In this document: piece by piece, positions 11,485 to 20,628 of the stretch
Position numbering within the stretch: position 1 is the stretch's first letter
Layout: each line of letters opens with the position of its first letter
Assembly: GCA_958430865.1 (NCBI GenBank)
Contig: CAUDNR010003212.1
Coordinates: forward strand, 44,833-78,903
Length of the DNA stretch: 34,071 bases
Reading direction: 5' to 3'
Origin: Entrophospora sp. SA101
Taxonomy: Eukaryota > Glomeromycota > Glomeromycetes > Entrophosporales > Entrophosporaceae
Notes under the pieces: model-generated
Database searches by the model: none
What the model saw: only the letters and a program-made list of their open reading frames with translations
What the model was told of the DNA's origin: nothing
Made by a program: the position numbers and the translations under genes

Positions 11485-11680
11485 CAAGTGATTTTGAAAG
11501 TGAAAGCAAATTATGCCAATACCATGTTTTTAGAGAACATCCCTGAAGATAGTGATGTTACTAAGGATGAGAATGAAAATGAGATGTTGAAGCTAATATA
11601 AATTGGATTCTAGGATTTAAGCTTTGAAAGGTAAATCAGAAAATTTTGAAAAATGGCATGAAGACAAACTCTTGTGAGTA
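11485..11680 (+). repeat. Dispersed repeat fragment related to 27345-27610
   Basis: A roughly 75-bp core (about 11490-11565) is nearly the same as 27346-27422, and weaker matches continue to about 11675. In one frame both copies read FLENIPEDSDV preceded by KANYA. The left copy lacks about 60-70 bp present in the right one. It is an old family member lying inside the hAT-bearing repeat. Confidence 0.6.
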
Positions 11681-11832
11681 AAAAGAAACCATCTAAATCA
11701 CAAAGAACAAACTACACAATGCCAGAAGGGGGGTTTTGGGACAAAACCTCCATGGCAGCATTCGTGTGCCTAGCCGCTCTGGAAGGTCAAAAGAGATATC
11801 AGTTTTTTGAAAGTGGCAAAATTTATTTTTTA

Positions 11833-12110
11833 GGCCACATTTTTGGTTCGATTTTTTTTCTACATGGCCATTTTTTATTTTTAGGCCTCGTTTTGGTTCG
11901 ATTTTGTATTAACATATCAGAAAACACCTGTAAAGGCTATAGATTTCTTAATTATTTAACTATCTTTTTAGCCGTTTTTATTACCTCCAAAGCTTAAAAA
12001 GCTATGCAAACTAAAAAATCTAACCAAAATGCAGCCATTTTTTTTTTTAGGTCACAATTTTGTCCTAAAAAATCTAATGAAAAAAAAATCTAACCAAAAA
12101 ATCTAACGAA
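11833..12110. repeat. Fold-back (imperfect inverted repeat) sequence
   Basis: The stretch at 11833-11859 (GGCCAC, T-rich, GGTTCGA) is nearly the reverse complement of 12013-12036. A second GGCCTCGTTTTGGTTCGA copy lies at 11883-11902, and several AAAATCTAACCAAAA words at 12050-12105 continue the pairing. Transcribed, this could fold into a long hairpin. The open frame crossing it (11674-11997) is probably not a gene. It is repeated at 32104-32381. Confidence 0.5.
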
Positions 12111-12112
12111 AT

Positions 12113-12186
12113 TATAGCACCATTAGAAGTATTTTGAAGAAGGAACAAGGTGAAAAAATTGCTCCTTATATTTTTAAATTAGCAGA
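12113..12186 (+). pseudogene. 5' part of NYSTIR-type ORF cut by the gap
   Basis: The sequence is identical to 32384-32457, the start of the frame that runs to 32605 in copy 2 (NYSTIRSILKKEQGEKIAPY). The N gap follows directly, so the rest is missing from the assembly here. Confidence 0.7.
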
Positions 12187-12196
12187 NNNNNNNNNN
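12187..12196. other. Assembly gap (10 N)
   Basis: Ten Ns at the point where the repeat shared with 28734-32457 stops matching. The assembler probably could not cross the repeat, so the join between left and right flanks is not supported by base sequence. Confidence 0.98.
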
Positions 12197-12942
12197 AAAT
12201 GAGATAAATAAATATAATAAATAATAAATTAGTATTTTTAAGAATAGAGAGAGCCATTTATAGTACAAAAAACAGCTCGTTATATAGAATATAAACTTTG
12301 TTGCATAGAACAAATTTGATTAATAAAAAACTGGGACCAAAAATATAGAGCCTTGACTGTATTACGAATTCGAATTACAAATACTGGTGAATGCTTGAAT
12401 GCTCGAAAGTATTACGAGTACTCGCGCAATTATGAATTAATTTCGAATATCGAAAATCATGTGTATATTCATTAATTGAAAATTTTTTTTTAAAAAATTC
12501 TGTCTATTATAACCCTCTAAACTTGTCTTTTTTTCTTTGTAAAAGATTGCAATAACCATTTTTTATTTTCAAAGAAAACGTCATTTTGAAATCTTAACAG
12601 CATACATATATATGCAATTTGTCATAACTATGGCCCATATTAAAGAAAAAAATGTAATTAATTTAATAAAGCATTGATCGAGATGCAATTTCAGTAAATA
12701 ATAATTTTAAATTATTAATTTCAGATTCAAAAATCTCTGGCGCATACATAGTTAACTGATCCTACCTAAATGAATAAAAAAACCAAACATACCATTTGAC
12801 AATTATTATTATGAATTTTTGTTTTTTTCAATTAAAAAAAAATTTTTTTTGACGTGAATCATTATCACTATCATTATTATTAATATTATTTTGAGTCTAT
12901 GAACTTTTTTTCATGATCTTTGGACACATACTAAATATTCAG
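12197..12942. other. AT-rich region with a possible transposon terminus
   Basis: At 12248-12360 there are words such as AGAGAGCC, CGTTATATAGAA and GGGACCAAAAATATAGAGCC, ending in TTGACTGTA. The reverse complement starts TACAGTCAAGG, resembling a Tc1/pogo-type terminal end at a TA site. No partner end is visible in the window. The rest (12361-12942) holds poly-T, AATT tracts and no clear exon. Confidence 0.3.
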
Positions 12943-13428
12943 TGACGTATTTGATTGGATGATATATTGGGCATGTAATGAAATCATTTTGGCAGAAAAG
13001 AATATTACTAAAATTTTTCACTAGTAATATATACAAATATATATATAATAAATATTCATAATATATTATATTTTTATGCCTATACTAATAATATATAATT
13101 AGGTGGCATGATTATGCTTTAGTTGGATTGAGAATAAATATCCATTAACAGATCAAACTGTAATGAAATCATTTTGGCAGAAAAGAATATTACTAAAATT
13201 TTTCACTAGTAATATATACAAATATATATATAATAAATATTCATAATATATTATATTTTTATGCCTATACTAATAATATATAATTAGGTGGCATGATTAT
13301 GCTTTAGTTGGATTGAGAATAAATATCCATTAACAGATCAAACACCATCATCATTGGTATCTACTAACGCTAATAATAATAACTATACCAACAACAACAA
13401 TAATAGTAATAATAATAATACAAATTAA
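12943..13428 (+). pseudogene. C-terminal gene fragment carrying a 185-bp tandem duplication
   Basis: After an acceptor-like site at 12941-12942 an exon reads DVFDWMIYWACNEIILAEKN and on to a GTAATA donor at 13024. A final exon at 13308-13428 reads WIENKYPLTDQTPSSLV and ends in an Asn-rich tail (TAA at 13426). Joining 13023 to 13308 keeps the frame (CAC TA|T TGG). The 185-bp duplication puts an extra exon-like piece (13123-13208, 86 nt) between them, which would shift the frame if included. Upstream exons are not found; the gene may be broken at the gap. I do not recognise the protein. Confidence 0.5.
12974..13343 (+). repeat. Perfect tandem duplication, 2 x 185 bp
   Basis: 12974-13158 and 13159-13343 are identical as far as I can read. 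The unit holds 50 nt of exon, a complete AT-rich intron and 36 nt of the next exon. There is no spacer between units. Confidence 0.95.
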
Positions 13429-13603
13429 TTGATTATAATTAATGTGTATATAAAGAGTCCATATGCTCAATACTATTATTATTGTTATTGTTATCATTAT
13501 AGTCAAATATAAATCAAAAATTACACATAGATATATTTAATATTAGTTATTATTAAAGGTTGAATTTTTTTCTCTCATTCACTCTGCTCCAATTGATTCA
13601 TCC

Positions 13604-14727
13604 TCATAATGATTTTTTTGAAGATAATGTGTGTAAAGCAGAAGTGACGGATGAAGAAGGTACAGAAGATAAAGTTGGAGTAGTAGCCATTGGTATTAAA
13701 GTATTTTTCTTTTGTAAAATGAAATTCAAAAATTTTTTCAATAATCCAACTTTACTTCTTGCGGGAATTTCATCAGCATTGCTATAAATATTTGGATCTG
13801 TATATTAATTATATAGGTTATGTAGATTATATTAGTTATATTGTTATTACTTTATTAAAAAAAATTTTTTTTTAAAAAAAAAAATCGAATAATAATAATA
13901 AATACCATAAGAAGGCAATGCATTATCATTTGCACTCAATGAAATGAAATAGGTGAAAGGTATTAACCATACGCATACTCCAAAGAATGACGCAATATCC
14001 ATGAACATATAACGATGTGTTGTGAAATATTTAAACCAAAGAAAATGATCCACTATCACTAATACTTTTTTTCAATTAAAATAAGTAAAAAAATAAAAAT
14101 AGATAAATATTAAATTTTAAAAATCAGTTGAATATTTCTTACTAAAACTTGCTATGAATGGTAAACTTGTCAAATTGATGAATGGAAAAGTCTTGAGATT
14201 CATAGTGTAAACACCATGACATCCTATTGAAAACATTGTTTGTAAGAATGGAAATCCATCAAATATACACAACAGAATGTGAATCGATACGACAATCTAG
14301 AAAAATATATTTTAAAATAATTATTTCATGAAAATATATATGTGTGTGTAATGTAAATTAAATTTAATTAAATCTTACTATTGTTGTGCTTTTTATAATC
14401 TTTTTCGTCATTACAGTGTATTCTTCCACAAGCTCGGCTAATTAAACATCTTTGTAAGTGAATAAATTACGTTTTCAGCTGAACAAGCACATCAGATCAA
14501 CAAATTTTACCTAAATAATAAAGTCCACACGCTTTTAATTTTTATGAAATGAAAATTATACATATACGATAAATAAATGCTTCAAAGATCAGAAAAATCC
14601 AATCATTAAATGTTCTTTCTCCCTCGTACACGTTTATATGCAAATGAAATTAGTTACCTAAACTTAATGTTAGGAATATCACCGTTAGGAAGGATGCCAA
14701 GTATGATAATATGTGTAATAAAGTCAT
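13604..14727 (-). CDS. SVP26: SVP26/TEX261 family ER-Golgi membrane protein
   Basis: Six exons: 14727-14658, 14531-14511, 14437-14379, 14296-14143, 14058-13906 and 13797-13604. Their sum is 651 nt (216 residues). Landmarks are GLYYLAELVEEYTV after a first membrane helix, then ILLCIFDGFPFLQTMFSIGCH, LKTFPFINLTSLPFI, VDHFLWFKYF and FGVCVWLIPFTYFISLSAND. The order matches TEX261 of animals and Svp26 of yeast. Svp26 is an ER cargo adaptor that loads certain glycosyltransferases into COPII vesicles. The protein should cross the membrane about four times. Exon 2 is only 21 nt and supplies CGLYYL, a conserved part, so it must be included. The Ser/Thr-rich C-terminus ends in KKSL, a KKxx-like ER retrieval signal. 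All splice sites are GT-AG. Confidence 0.9.
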
Positions 14728-14840
14728 TTTTAGTTTTGGAGGAAAAAACTAAAAAATAATTTGATTACTATGGTGCAAGTCACCTAGTCCCACAAACCTT
14801 CTGCATCACACCACTTGAGAAAAAATTTCCAATCAAAAAA

Positions 14841-15146
14841 ATGCAACAAAAATTGTTTAGTCATGTGATATTTCCTGGTCATTTCAATCGGCAATTACTG
14901 GTTAAAATAATGACATTAACAATAGAAATGAAATGTATTTCCATGAAAATTATTTTTGGTGCTAGATGGGAGATAGCAAGTATATGTTTTGCACATTTCT
15001 TTGATCAATGCAATAGCCTATTAAAATTTAAAATAAATGAACTTGTATATATTACAGTCAAGGATATTATATACCATAAATATATTGATGCTGATCCCTC
15101 TTTATGTAGTAAGGAATGTTTATCGAAATTTTCTAGAAAGATTTAA
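14841..15146 (+). CDS. Hypothetical ORF, doubtful
   Basis: One hundred and one codons from ATG at 14841 to TAA at 15144, upstream of and divergent from the SVP26 gene. The frame is open further upstream to about 14775. The C-terminal half has reasonable composition (GARWEIASICFAHFFDQCN, DADPSLCSKECLSKF). No domain is recognised and no intron is evident. It may be a small gene, an exon remnant or chance. Confidence 0.25.
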   Translation: MQQKLFSHVIFPGHFNRQLLVKIMTLTIEMKCISMKIIFGARWEIASICFAHFFDQCNSLLKFKINELVYITVKDIIYHKYIDADPSLCSKECLSKFSRKI

Positions 15147-15642
15147 TTTTTTATGGTGATACAAAAATAGTAGTATATAGTTGAATTATGTGGATTGATT
15201 AATAATATATTGATTGATATTATAACTAGTACCAAATTTCAAAAAGAAAAAATCCTAAAAACTTATTAACCATAAAGTAATAACCATAACAACAAGAGTA
15301 TTTTCACATTCTCTGCCACCTATCAAATCTTTTAAAGCAATATTGAAAAGCAATCTTAGATTTGGAGTGACAACCCATTTTTGAATAAGTGTGCGTGGTT
15401 TTGCATATAGAACACCTTTCAATACGTTTATTAGAAAGCTTTAATGGAGTAGTTTCTCTTTATTTTAATCATCAAGTTCGAGTTTATTATAAAAACAGAG
15501 AGATATTTTAAAAATGTTGTTACATTTTGATTATTTTTTTTTATAAAATGATGATTTGTCACACAATGAATAAAAAAATTTTTTTAAATTATTAATTCAC
15601 TCTAATCACACCATCACTTCTCAAATATTTTAAAAAGCAATC
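15147..15642. other. Intergenic with a zinc-knuckle-like remnant
   Basis: On the minus strand, about 15442-15318, a 40-codon frame reads CSICKTTHTYSKMGC followed by basic and aromatic residues, resembling a CxxC...H...C knuckle as found in transposases. It has no start and ends in TGA. The rest is A/T-rich leader of the eL24 gene. Confidence 0.3.
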
Positions 15643-16572
15643 ATGAAGTATGTATTTTGAAATTGGTATTAAGAGGGAAAGAAGTTATGGTTATTATATA
15701 TATATATATATATATATAATTAACTTTCACATCAATTTATTCCGTTAATTCATTAATTCATTAATAATAATTTAGAATTGAATTAGATTCATTTTCGGGT
15801 AATAAAATTTATCCTGGCAAAGGAAAAATTTATGTCAAGACTGATAATAGGGTTAGTAATTATTGTATAATTAAGATGTAATAATAATTTAATAATGATA
15901 ATAATGATGATCTAATATCATCATCACTCGTTTATTAATGAATTCATCGCCACCATCATCATTCCTTTACTGTTCATTAATTAATTCATCGCTCGTTCAT
16001 TCCATCACCATCACTTTCATCGTTCCATCAACACTCGTTCACTAATTCATCCATCCATTCAAAATCAATAAATTTAGACTTATCGCTTCACTGGTTCAAA
16101 ATCAGAATCATTATTTCTACAACGATTAAATCCACGTAAAATTAGTTGGACAGTACTTTATAGACGCATGCATAAAAAAGGTATCACCGAAGAAGTTGCT
16201 AAAAAACGTACAAGACGTTCTGTAAAACATCAACGTGGTGTTGTGGGTGCTTCATGGGATGCTATTCGCGCCAAACGTAATCAAAAGCCAGAAGTAAGAG
16301 AAGCTGCTCGTCAAGAAGCTATTCGTGAAGCAAAAGAAAAAAAGAAAGTTGAACAAACTAAACGTAAAACTGAAAAAGCTAAGGTTTGTTAAAAAAATTT
16401 TCCATTATAAGATATAAATTAATAAAGGCAAAGAAAGAGAAGGAATAAGAAAAGACACATATTTATATATTTTAAATTTTTACAGATTGATAAAGGTTCT
16501 CGTGGACAACCTAAAATATCAAAACAACAAGCTCGTGGTGCACATCAAAAAGTTGCAGCAAAGAGTCGTTAA
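15643..16572 (+). CDS. RPL24: 60S ribosomal protein eL24
   Basis: Four exons: 15643-15647, 15776-15851, 16078-16383 and 16486-16572 (157 residues, the usual size). The first exon encodes only ATG plus two bases of the second codon, a layout common in ribosomal protein genes. Signature parts are [54 protein letters not shown] and [14 protein letters not shown], followed by a Lys/Ala/Gln-rich basic tail. eL24 is part of the large cytosolic subunit and bridges to the small subunit. The canonical CxxC-lacking N-terminus fits the eukaryotic form. Intron 1 has a TA microsatellite; intron 2 (226 nt) is a CATC/TTCAT-rich low-complexity sequence. No damage is seen. Confidence 0.97.
15696..15719. repeat. 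(TA)n microsatellite in eL24 intron 1
   Basis: About eleven TA units, uninterrupted, inside intron 1 of the eL24 gene. Confidence 0.9.
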
Positions 16573-16910
16573 GAATATAATTTTTTCAAAAAAATAAATA
16601 AATACTATAATTTATATATATATATACGTAGATGTAGATTTTTTAATATAAAAAGAAGAATTATTTATGAATTCATAAATTGCACAATCAATGCATATGC
16701 ACACACAATATCCCGCTAATCCTTATACAATTTATATGTCCCATATATAAATTATAATTATTACTGTCTAAAACGGATTCTCTCTATAACAAACATTTTT
16801 TCCTAAGCCAAATGGTCTGTTATATAGAGATGAACAAATATCAATTCATAAAGATTAGTTCATCGATTTATTATTATTATTATTTCTAATAAAATTTTAA
16901 AAAGTTCAGA
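16573..16910. other. Intergenic with a short inverted repeat
   Basis: Between the eL24 stop and the hairpin element. At 16781-16830, TCTCTATAACAAAC is followed about 20 bp later by GTCTGTTATATAGAGA, an imperfect inverted pair that could be a small element or terminator-like hairpin. TA tracts lie at 16613-16626. No gene is seen. Confidence 0.35.
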
Positions 16911-17059
16911 GTTCAAAGTTGTGGAATTTTATATGTTTTTGAATTGTAAAGTAATTTCTTTGAACGCGCTATTCGTTCTCATAATGATGATGATCATGAC
17001 ATGTGATGAGAACGCAATCGTTTTTATAAAACATATAAATTCCTTTTGATCTTTGTTCT
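16911..17059. mobile_element. Hairpin MITE-like element, about 150 bp
   Basis: The outer arms pair: GGAATTTTATATGTTTT (from 16923) with AAAACATATAAATTCC (17028-17043). Flanking GTTCAAAG and CTTTGTTC extend the match. An inner pair, CGTTCTCAT (16974-16982) and ATGAGAACG (17006-17014), encloses an ATGATGATCATGACATGT loop. The symmetry suggests a short non-autonomous fold-back element. No target duplication was identified. Confidence 0.5.
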
Positions 17060-17269
17060 ATTGTAAATTTTTTTTTAGGCATAAGTACATAGGATTTTAT
17101 ATTGTTTAGTAAACAATAAAGGTAAAAAGGCCAAAATGGCAATATTCATTAGAATGCATAAAAAACCACATGCTTATTTAATAACCAATTAACAAATATA
17201 TACATAATTAATTTTTACATTAATAAATAACTACCACGTTTATTAAGAGAAATATCTAGAAAATTTCGC

Positions 17270-17690
17270 TTGTTTTTTAACTCGGTTGGCTTTTGTTTCA
17301 GGTGCATCATCTTCTCTAGACTGTTTTACATATATGAACAGTAGTTGATGTTTCCAAAAGACTTTGATTCCTTTGTAATTTCACCAGAGGTTTAGATGCT
17401 TCTTCAGGTCTAGCCACATTTTTGAAAATTTTTGTATGAACTTTAGAGTTGCTTTGTGTCTGTTGGTTTAGTAGTGATTATTGGTGCTTTCACAATATGT
17501 TTAGAAATTAGGATTTGGAGTTTTCAACAGGGTTACATATAATAGTCTTAGCTTTTGAAATTTCTGGTGGTTGTGTTGTTGAAATAAATTCAATGGTTTG
17601 TAAAGTGATCTCTAGCTTTTTTCAATTCAGAATTTTCATTCTTTAGCTTTTCAGTTTCAGTTTCCAACTCTTAAATCTGCACACATGAAA
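17270..17690 (-). pseudogene. Decayed gene with leucine-zipper-like segment
   Basis: On the minus strand a coiled-coil piece reads ELETETEKLKNENSELKKA (about 17672-17616), followed downstream by pieces in shifting frames: AKTIICNPVENSK, KAPIITTKPTDTKQL, VARPEEASKPLVKLQ and REDDAPETKANRVKK. Stops and frame changes break it many times. The first piece resembles the zipper half of bZIP proteins; the basic half is not visible. No intact frame exists. Confidence 0.4.
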
Positions 17691-17953
17691 AAAGAAATTT
17701 GTAAAAAAAAAACTCAACCAATTAATCATAAATATATTTAATAATGCTTCTGTTTCCTGAATTTGTGCCAAAGTTTACAAATTTTTCTCACATTATCAAC
17801 AAAACGTGCGCATTTAGTTGATGGATGTTACACGCACTCTCTGAATTTACACTAAATTTGGAAATAAATTAACCAAATTTAGTTTAAAATTTTTTTTACT
17901 TGATGTGTATAATTATTCTGTTTTTTCCCGTTATTAAACTCGATGTTTTTTCG

Positions 17954-17994
<41 letters not shown>

Positions 17995-18424
17995 GTATTT
18001 TCCGAGTATTTTCCGTATTAGTGTATTAGTATATTTTGATCAAGTTACAGTTAACAAATAAAATGTATTTGTAAGAAAAAAAATGCCTATTTTTGTTTGT
18101 GAGTTTATCAGTTACTTAATAATAAAAAGGTCCGTTTTTATTTGCGAGTTTATCAGTTACTTAATAATGTTCTAGAAATATAAAATCTTATCCTCACGTT
18201 CCGTTTTAATTACATATTTAAAAATGTTCCTATATTAATATAAATGACATCACGGAAAAAATCCGGATTTCTTGCTCAACAGGTTGCTGCTTTTATGAAA
18301 TAAACTGGGCATTTACGGAGTTGATAAACATAATCACGGAGATGTAATGGAAATATTCTGGAGTGTCATTTTTTACGGGGAATATGGTATATAAAAATGT
18401 CGCACCACTTTATAACAATGTTAA
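17691..18424. other. Intergenic with (ATT)n microsatellite
   Basis: The ATT repeat spans 17955-17994. A direct repeat of about 30 bp (GAGTTTATCAGTTACTTAATAAT) occurs at 18100 and 18145. No exon-like frame is seen. Confidence 0.55.
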
Positions 18425-19751
18425 CTAATTTTTACAAAAGATGATTGACATGGAAAACGTAAAGAAAAGTGTTGAGATGATTAGTGAATTGAATATAGGA
18501 GTGATGGTTGCTATTGATATTGTATTTGAAATAATTCCATCTGTGAAAGACGTGCCACATATTGAGTTTAAGGGTGCTGTAAATTGTGTATCATTAAAAG
18601 ATGTTGAAGTCGATGGATTTTCTTTGAAATATTTTAATAAAATGAATAACATTGCCTATATAATAATATTGTAAGTAAATAAATATTTATTTATGAGAGA
18701 AAGTATTAAAGTAAACCATAATAATTAGTTGTTTACCTCGTTACAATCTGTACACAGTAAATTTGGTGGCAATTTGAGTAATGGCAATACGAATGAAATC
18801 AGAGGATCTTTAGATGATCCTGCGCTTGTTGTTGGTGGTAAAGATGTTGGAATATTTGTTGATGTTGGAATATTTGTTGATGTTGGAATGGTAGGTTGTT
18901 CTTGTACACTTGTACTTGCTAAAGTGGGTTGGTTGGCTTCCACACTTGATGGAGTGGGCTGAGTGGCCCCCACACTCGATGGAGTGGGCTGAATGGCTTC
19001 CACGCTCGATGGAGTGAGCTTATCAGTTCCCGTACTTGATAAGTTGGTCAATTCTGATGTAGTCGAGTGAAAAATACTTGTGGACGTTAAATTTGCAACA
19101 TTATGATCAATATCGATTTCCATTTTGTGATTAACTGAACATTTAAACATAAAAAATAATTAATTTTTCTTAAATATGACAATAATAATGACAACAATAA
19201 TAAATATTACTTTTAAATTCAAGACTCCTTTTTTGATTTTTATTTTGATTTGAAGCAGTAGCATTTGCAATGTTCGTGATGGTTTCCAATATGCAAAATC
19301 CATTAAACTTATTAGAAGTATTTCGTAAACAAATGATTTCACGAAGAGGTTTATAATAAGCAAACATAATGTAAGTCATCATTACGACAGGATTTTTTGA
19401 TTCCAAATCTTGAACACAATTTGATCCCAATTGCTGAGTAATTTGTTGCATTGTATCAATATTACATTTTGGTAAGAGGCAGACCGTCTTTACATTTTGT
19501 GCTATAAGATTAATTTTAATTACAGGATCAGGGGTGCTTGGATCGACTATTGTTGGTATGGTGTCTATGATCGTTGAAAATGAAAGACATTTATCAACTT
19601 CTTGATTTTGAGATACAGAATTAATCGCGTTTTGGCAAGTATTTGTTAAATTATATTGATTTAAGTCAATTGATTGTGCCGAAATTATTATTATGTTAAA
19701 GCAGTAACAATACACTGAAAATATGAATAAACCATTAAAATAACGTGACAT
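18425..19751 (-). CDS. Secreted Ser/Thr/Pro-rich protein, likely GPI-anchored
   Basis: Three exons, 19751-19211, 19134-18737 and 18655-18425 (1,170 nt, 389 residues), all GT-AG and in frame. An N-terminal signal peptide is evident (hydrophobic GLFIFSVYCYCFNIIIISAQS). A Cys-containing ectodomain follows (TNTCQNAINSV, VDKCLSF, VCLLPKC, GSNCVQDL, IICLRNT, GFCILETI), then a mucin-like stretch built of SSVEAIQPTP-type and TNIPTS repeats. Next come LLCTDCNEAMLFILLKYF and ICGTSFTDG, and a hydrophobic end (LIISTLFFTFSMSIIF) like a GPI signal. This layout fits a family of cell-surface proteins seen in Mucoromycota; the function is unknown. A cell-wall or host-interface role is only inference. A frame opposite exon 3 (18441-18674) is its shadow. 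Confidence 0.75.
18855..19020. repeat. Coding minisatellites in the secreted-protein gene
   Basis: About three 30-bp units, 18935-19020 (CTCGATGGAGTG core), encode SSVEAxQPTP on the minus strand. Two 18-bp units, about 18849-18885 (GGAATATTTGTTGATGTT), encode TNIPTS. Both lie in the O-glycosylation-like stalk. Confidence 0.8.
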
Positions 19752-20433
19752 GTTTATCAATTATAATGTGTGGTAATTTATATTTACTGGATAAATGAAA
19801 AGAATGTAAGGTGAGGGAAGAAAAAAAAGAGTGATAAGTATGCAGGAGAAATGTAATTTAGAAAAATTTAAGCATGATGGCGTTGGGTGAATTTTTTATA
19901 TCAATAAATTATTTTCAACCTTTCTTGAACGAAAATATCCAACAAGTATTTTAAATTGGTGCAACGTGCATATTCCAATTATAGTATGTATCGCCAAAAA
20001 TTCTTTCACTTTTTTGGTAAATTTTCTCATTAAAACAATTGCGTTATATAAATAATAGCTCTCATCACAATAACAACATCATTATAAGAAGGATGTTGAT
20101 GTTAGTGACGAAAGAGAATATATATTTCATTAAAACTTAATTTTTTATTACTGATCTTTAACTTTGATTTTCTCTATACATACATAAATTTTGAATTAAA
20201 ATCGATGACGACGAATAAATAAAGATTTCTACACAAACAGGTTAACTTGGACCGATTTGTTTAGTCAAAAATGATAGTTATCCATCTACTACATTTATTG
20301 TATCAATCACCTGATTTTAAAAATTGGCGGATAATTTTAAAAAAAAAATTTGATTTAAAAGATGATTTTTTTATTTGTTATTATTAGTTAATTAAATAAA
20401 TAATAATAACCAAGTCAACAACTTCCTCTCCAG
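19752..20433. other. Intergenic
   Basis: Upstream of the secreted-protein gene and before the helicase fragment. It is AT-rich with scattered stops. A short piece at 20235-20320 (ACTTGGACCGATTTG, GATAGTTATCC) might be an exon remnant, but no frame stays open. No gene can be supported. Confidence 0.45.
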
Positions 20434-20628
20434 GATGCATTCGCTCTAACTGTTTATAGTACCCAGGATAAACAGAACATTAGATGTTATGAAAGCATGT
20501 TTTCAGAAGGTCAAGTATATGTTGCGAGCCGAGTGACTTTGTTGGATAAATTACACATTCCAATTTTCAATTTCCGATTCAAGGTCTCCAAGACTAAAAA
20601 TTACAAATCGCAAAGCTTAAATTCGTGA
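20434..20628 (+). pseudogene. PIF1-like helicase C-terminal fragment
   Basis: After an acceptor-like CTCCAG, 64 codons read AFALTVYSTQDKQNI, MFSEGQVYVASRVTLLDKL and on to TGA at 20626. This matches the end of PIF1-type helicases (FALTIHKTQG, then a GQAYVALSR motif). Here the Thr-Gln-Gly reads TQD and the A-L/I-S-R motif reads ASR, so both motif V and motif VI are damaged. PIF1-like helicases occur in many copies in these genomes, also in Helitron-type elements. No other helicase motifs are nearby. Confidence 0.6.

Larger units (their letters stand above)
8465..12186. mobile_element. 3.7-kb hAT-bearing repeat, copy 1 (cut by gap)
   Basis: This block recurs at 28734-32457, at an offset of 20,269 bp in the first part and 20,271 bp after a 2-bp indel near 8580. 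The visible differences fall in the first roughly 130 bp; the encoded proteins further in are identical. It contains a short 3'-end gene fragment (8610-8759), the hAT transposase (9058-10861, minus), subterminal repeats and fold-back sequence. It ends at the N gap at 12187, where copy 2 continues without a break, so its true right end here is unknown. I could not identify terminal inverted repeats or a target duplication. Confidence 0.9.

Noticed and set aside
11674..11997. 107-codon ORF in the repeat (again at 31945-32268)
   Set aside because: It crosses fold-back, T-rich sequence, has a Phe/Leu-rich low-complexity C-terminal half and no domain; repetition of the whole block explains its conservation.
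15290..15440. Plus-strand frame with a TGA as another TGA-Trp candidate
   Set aside because: The minus strand has a more convincing knuckle-like peptide and the plus frame has no recognisable family.
18441..18674. Plus-strand ORF of 77 codons (MIDMENVKKSVEM...)
   Set aside because: It lies opposite exon 3 of the secreted-protein gene, whose minus-strand frame joins two other exons in phase and carries Cys motifs; the plus frame is a shadow.
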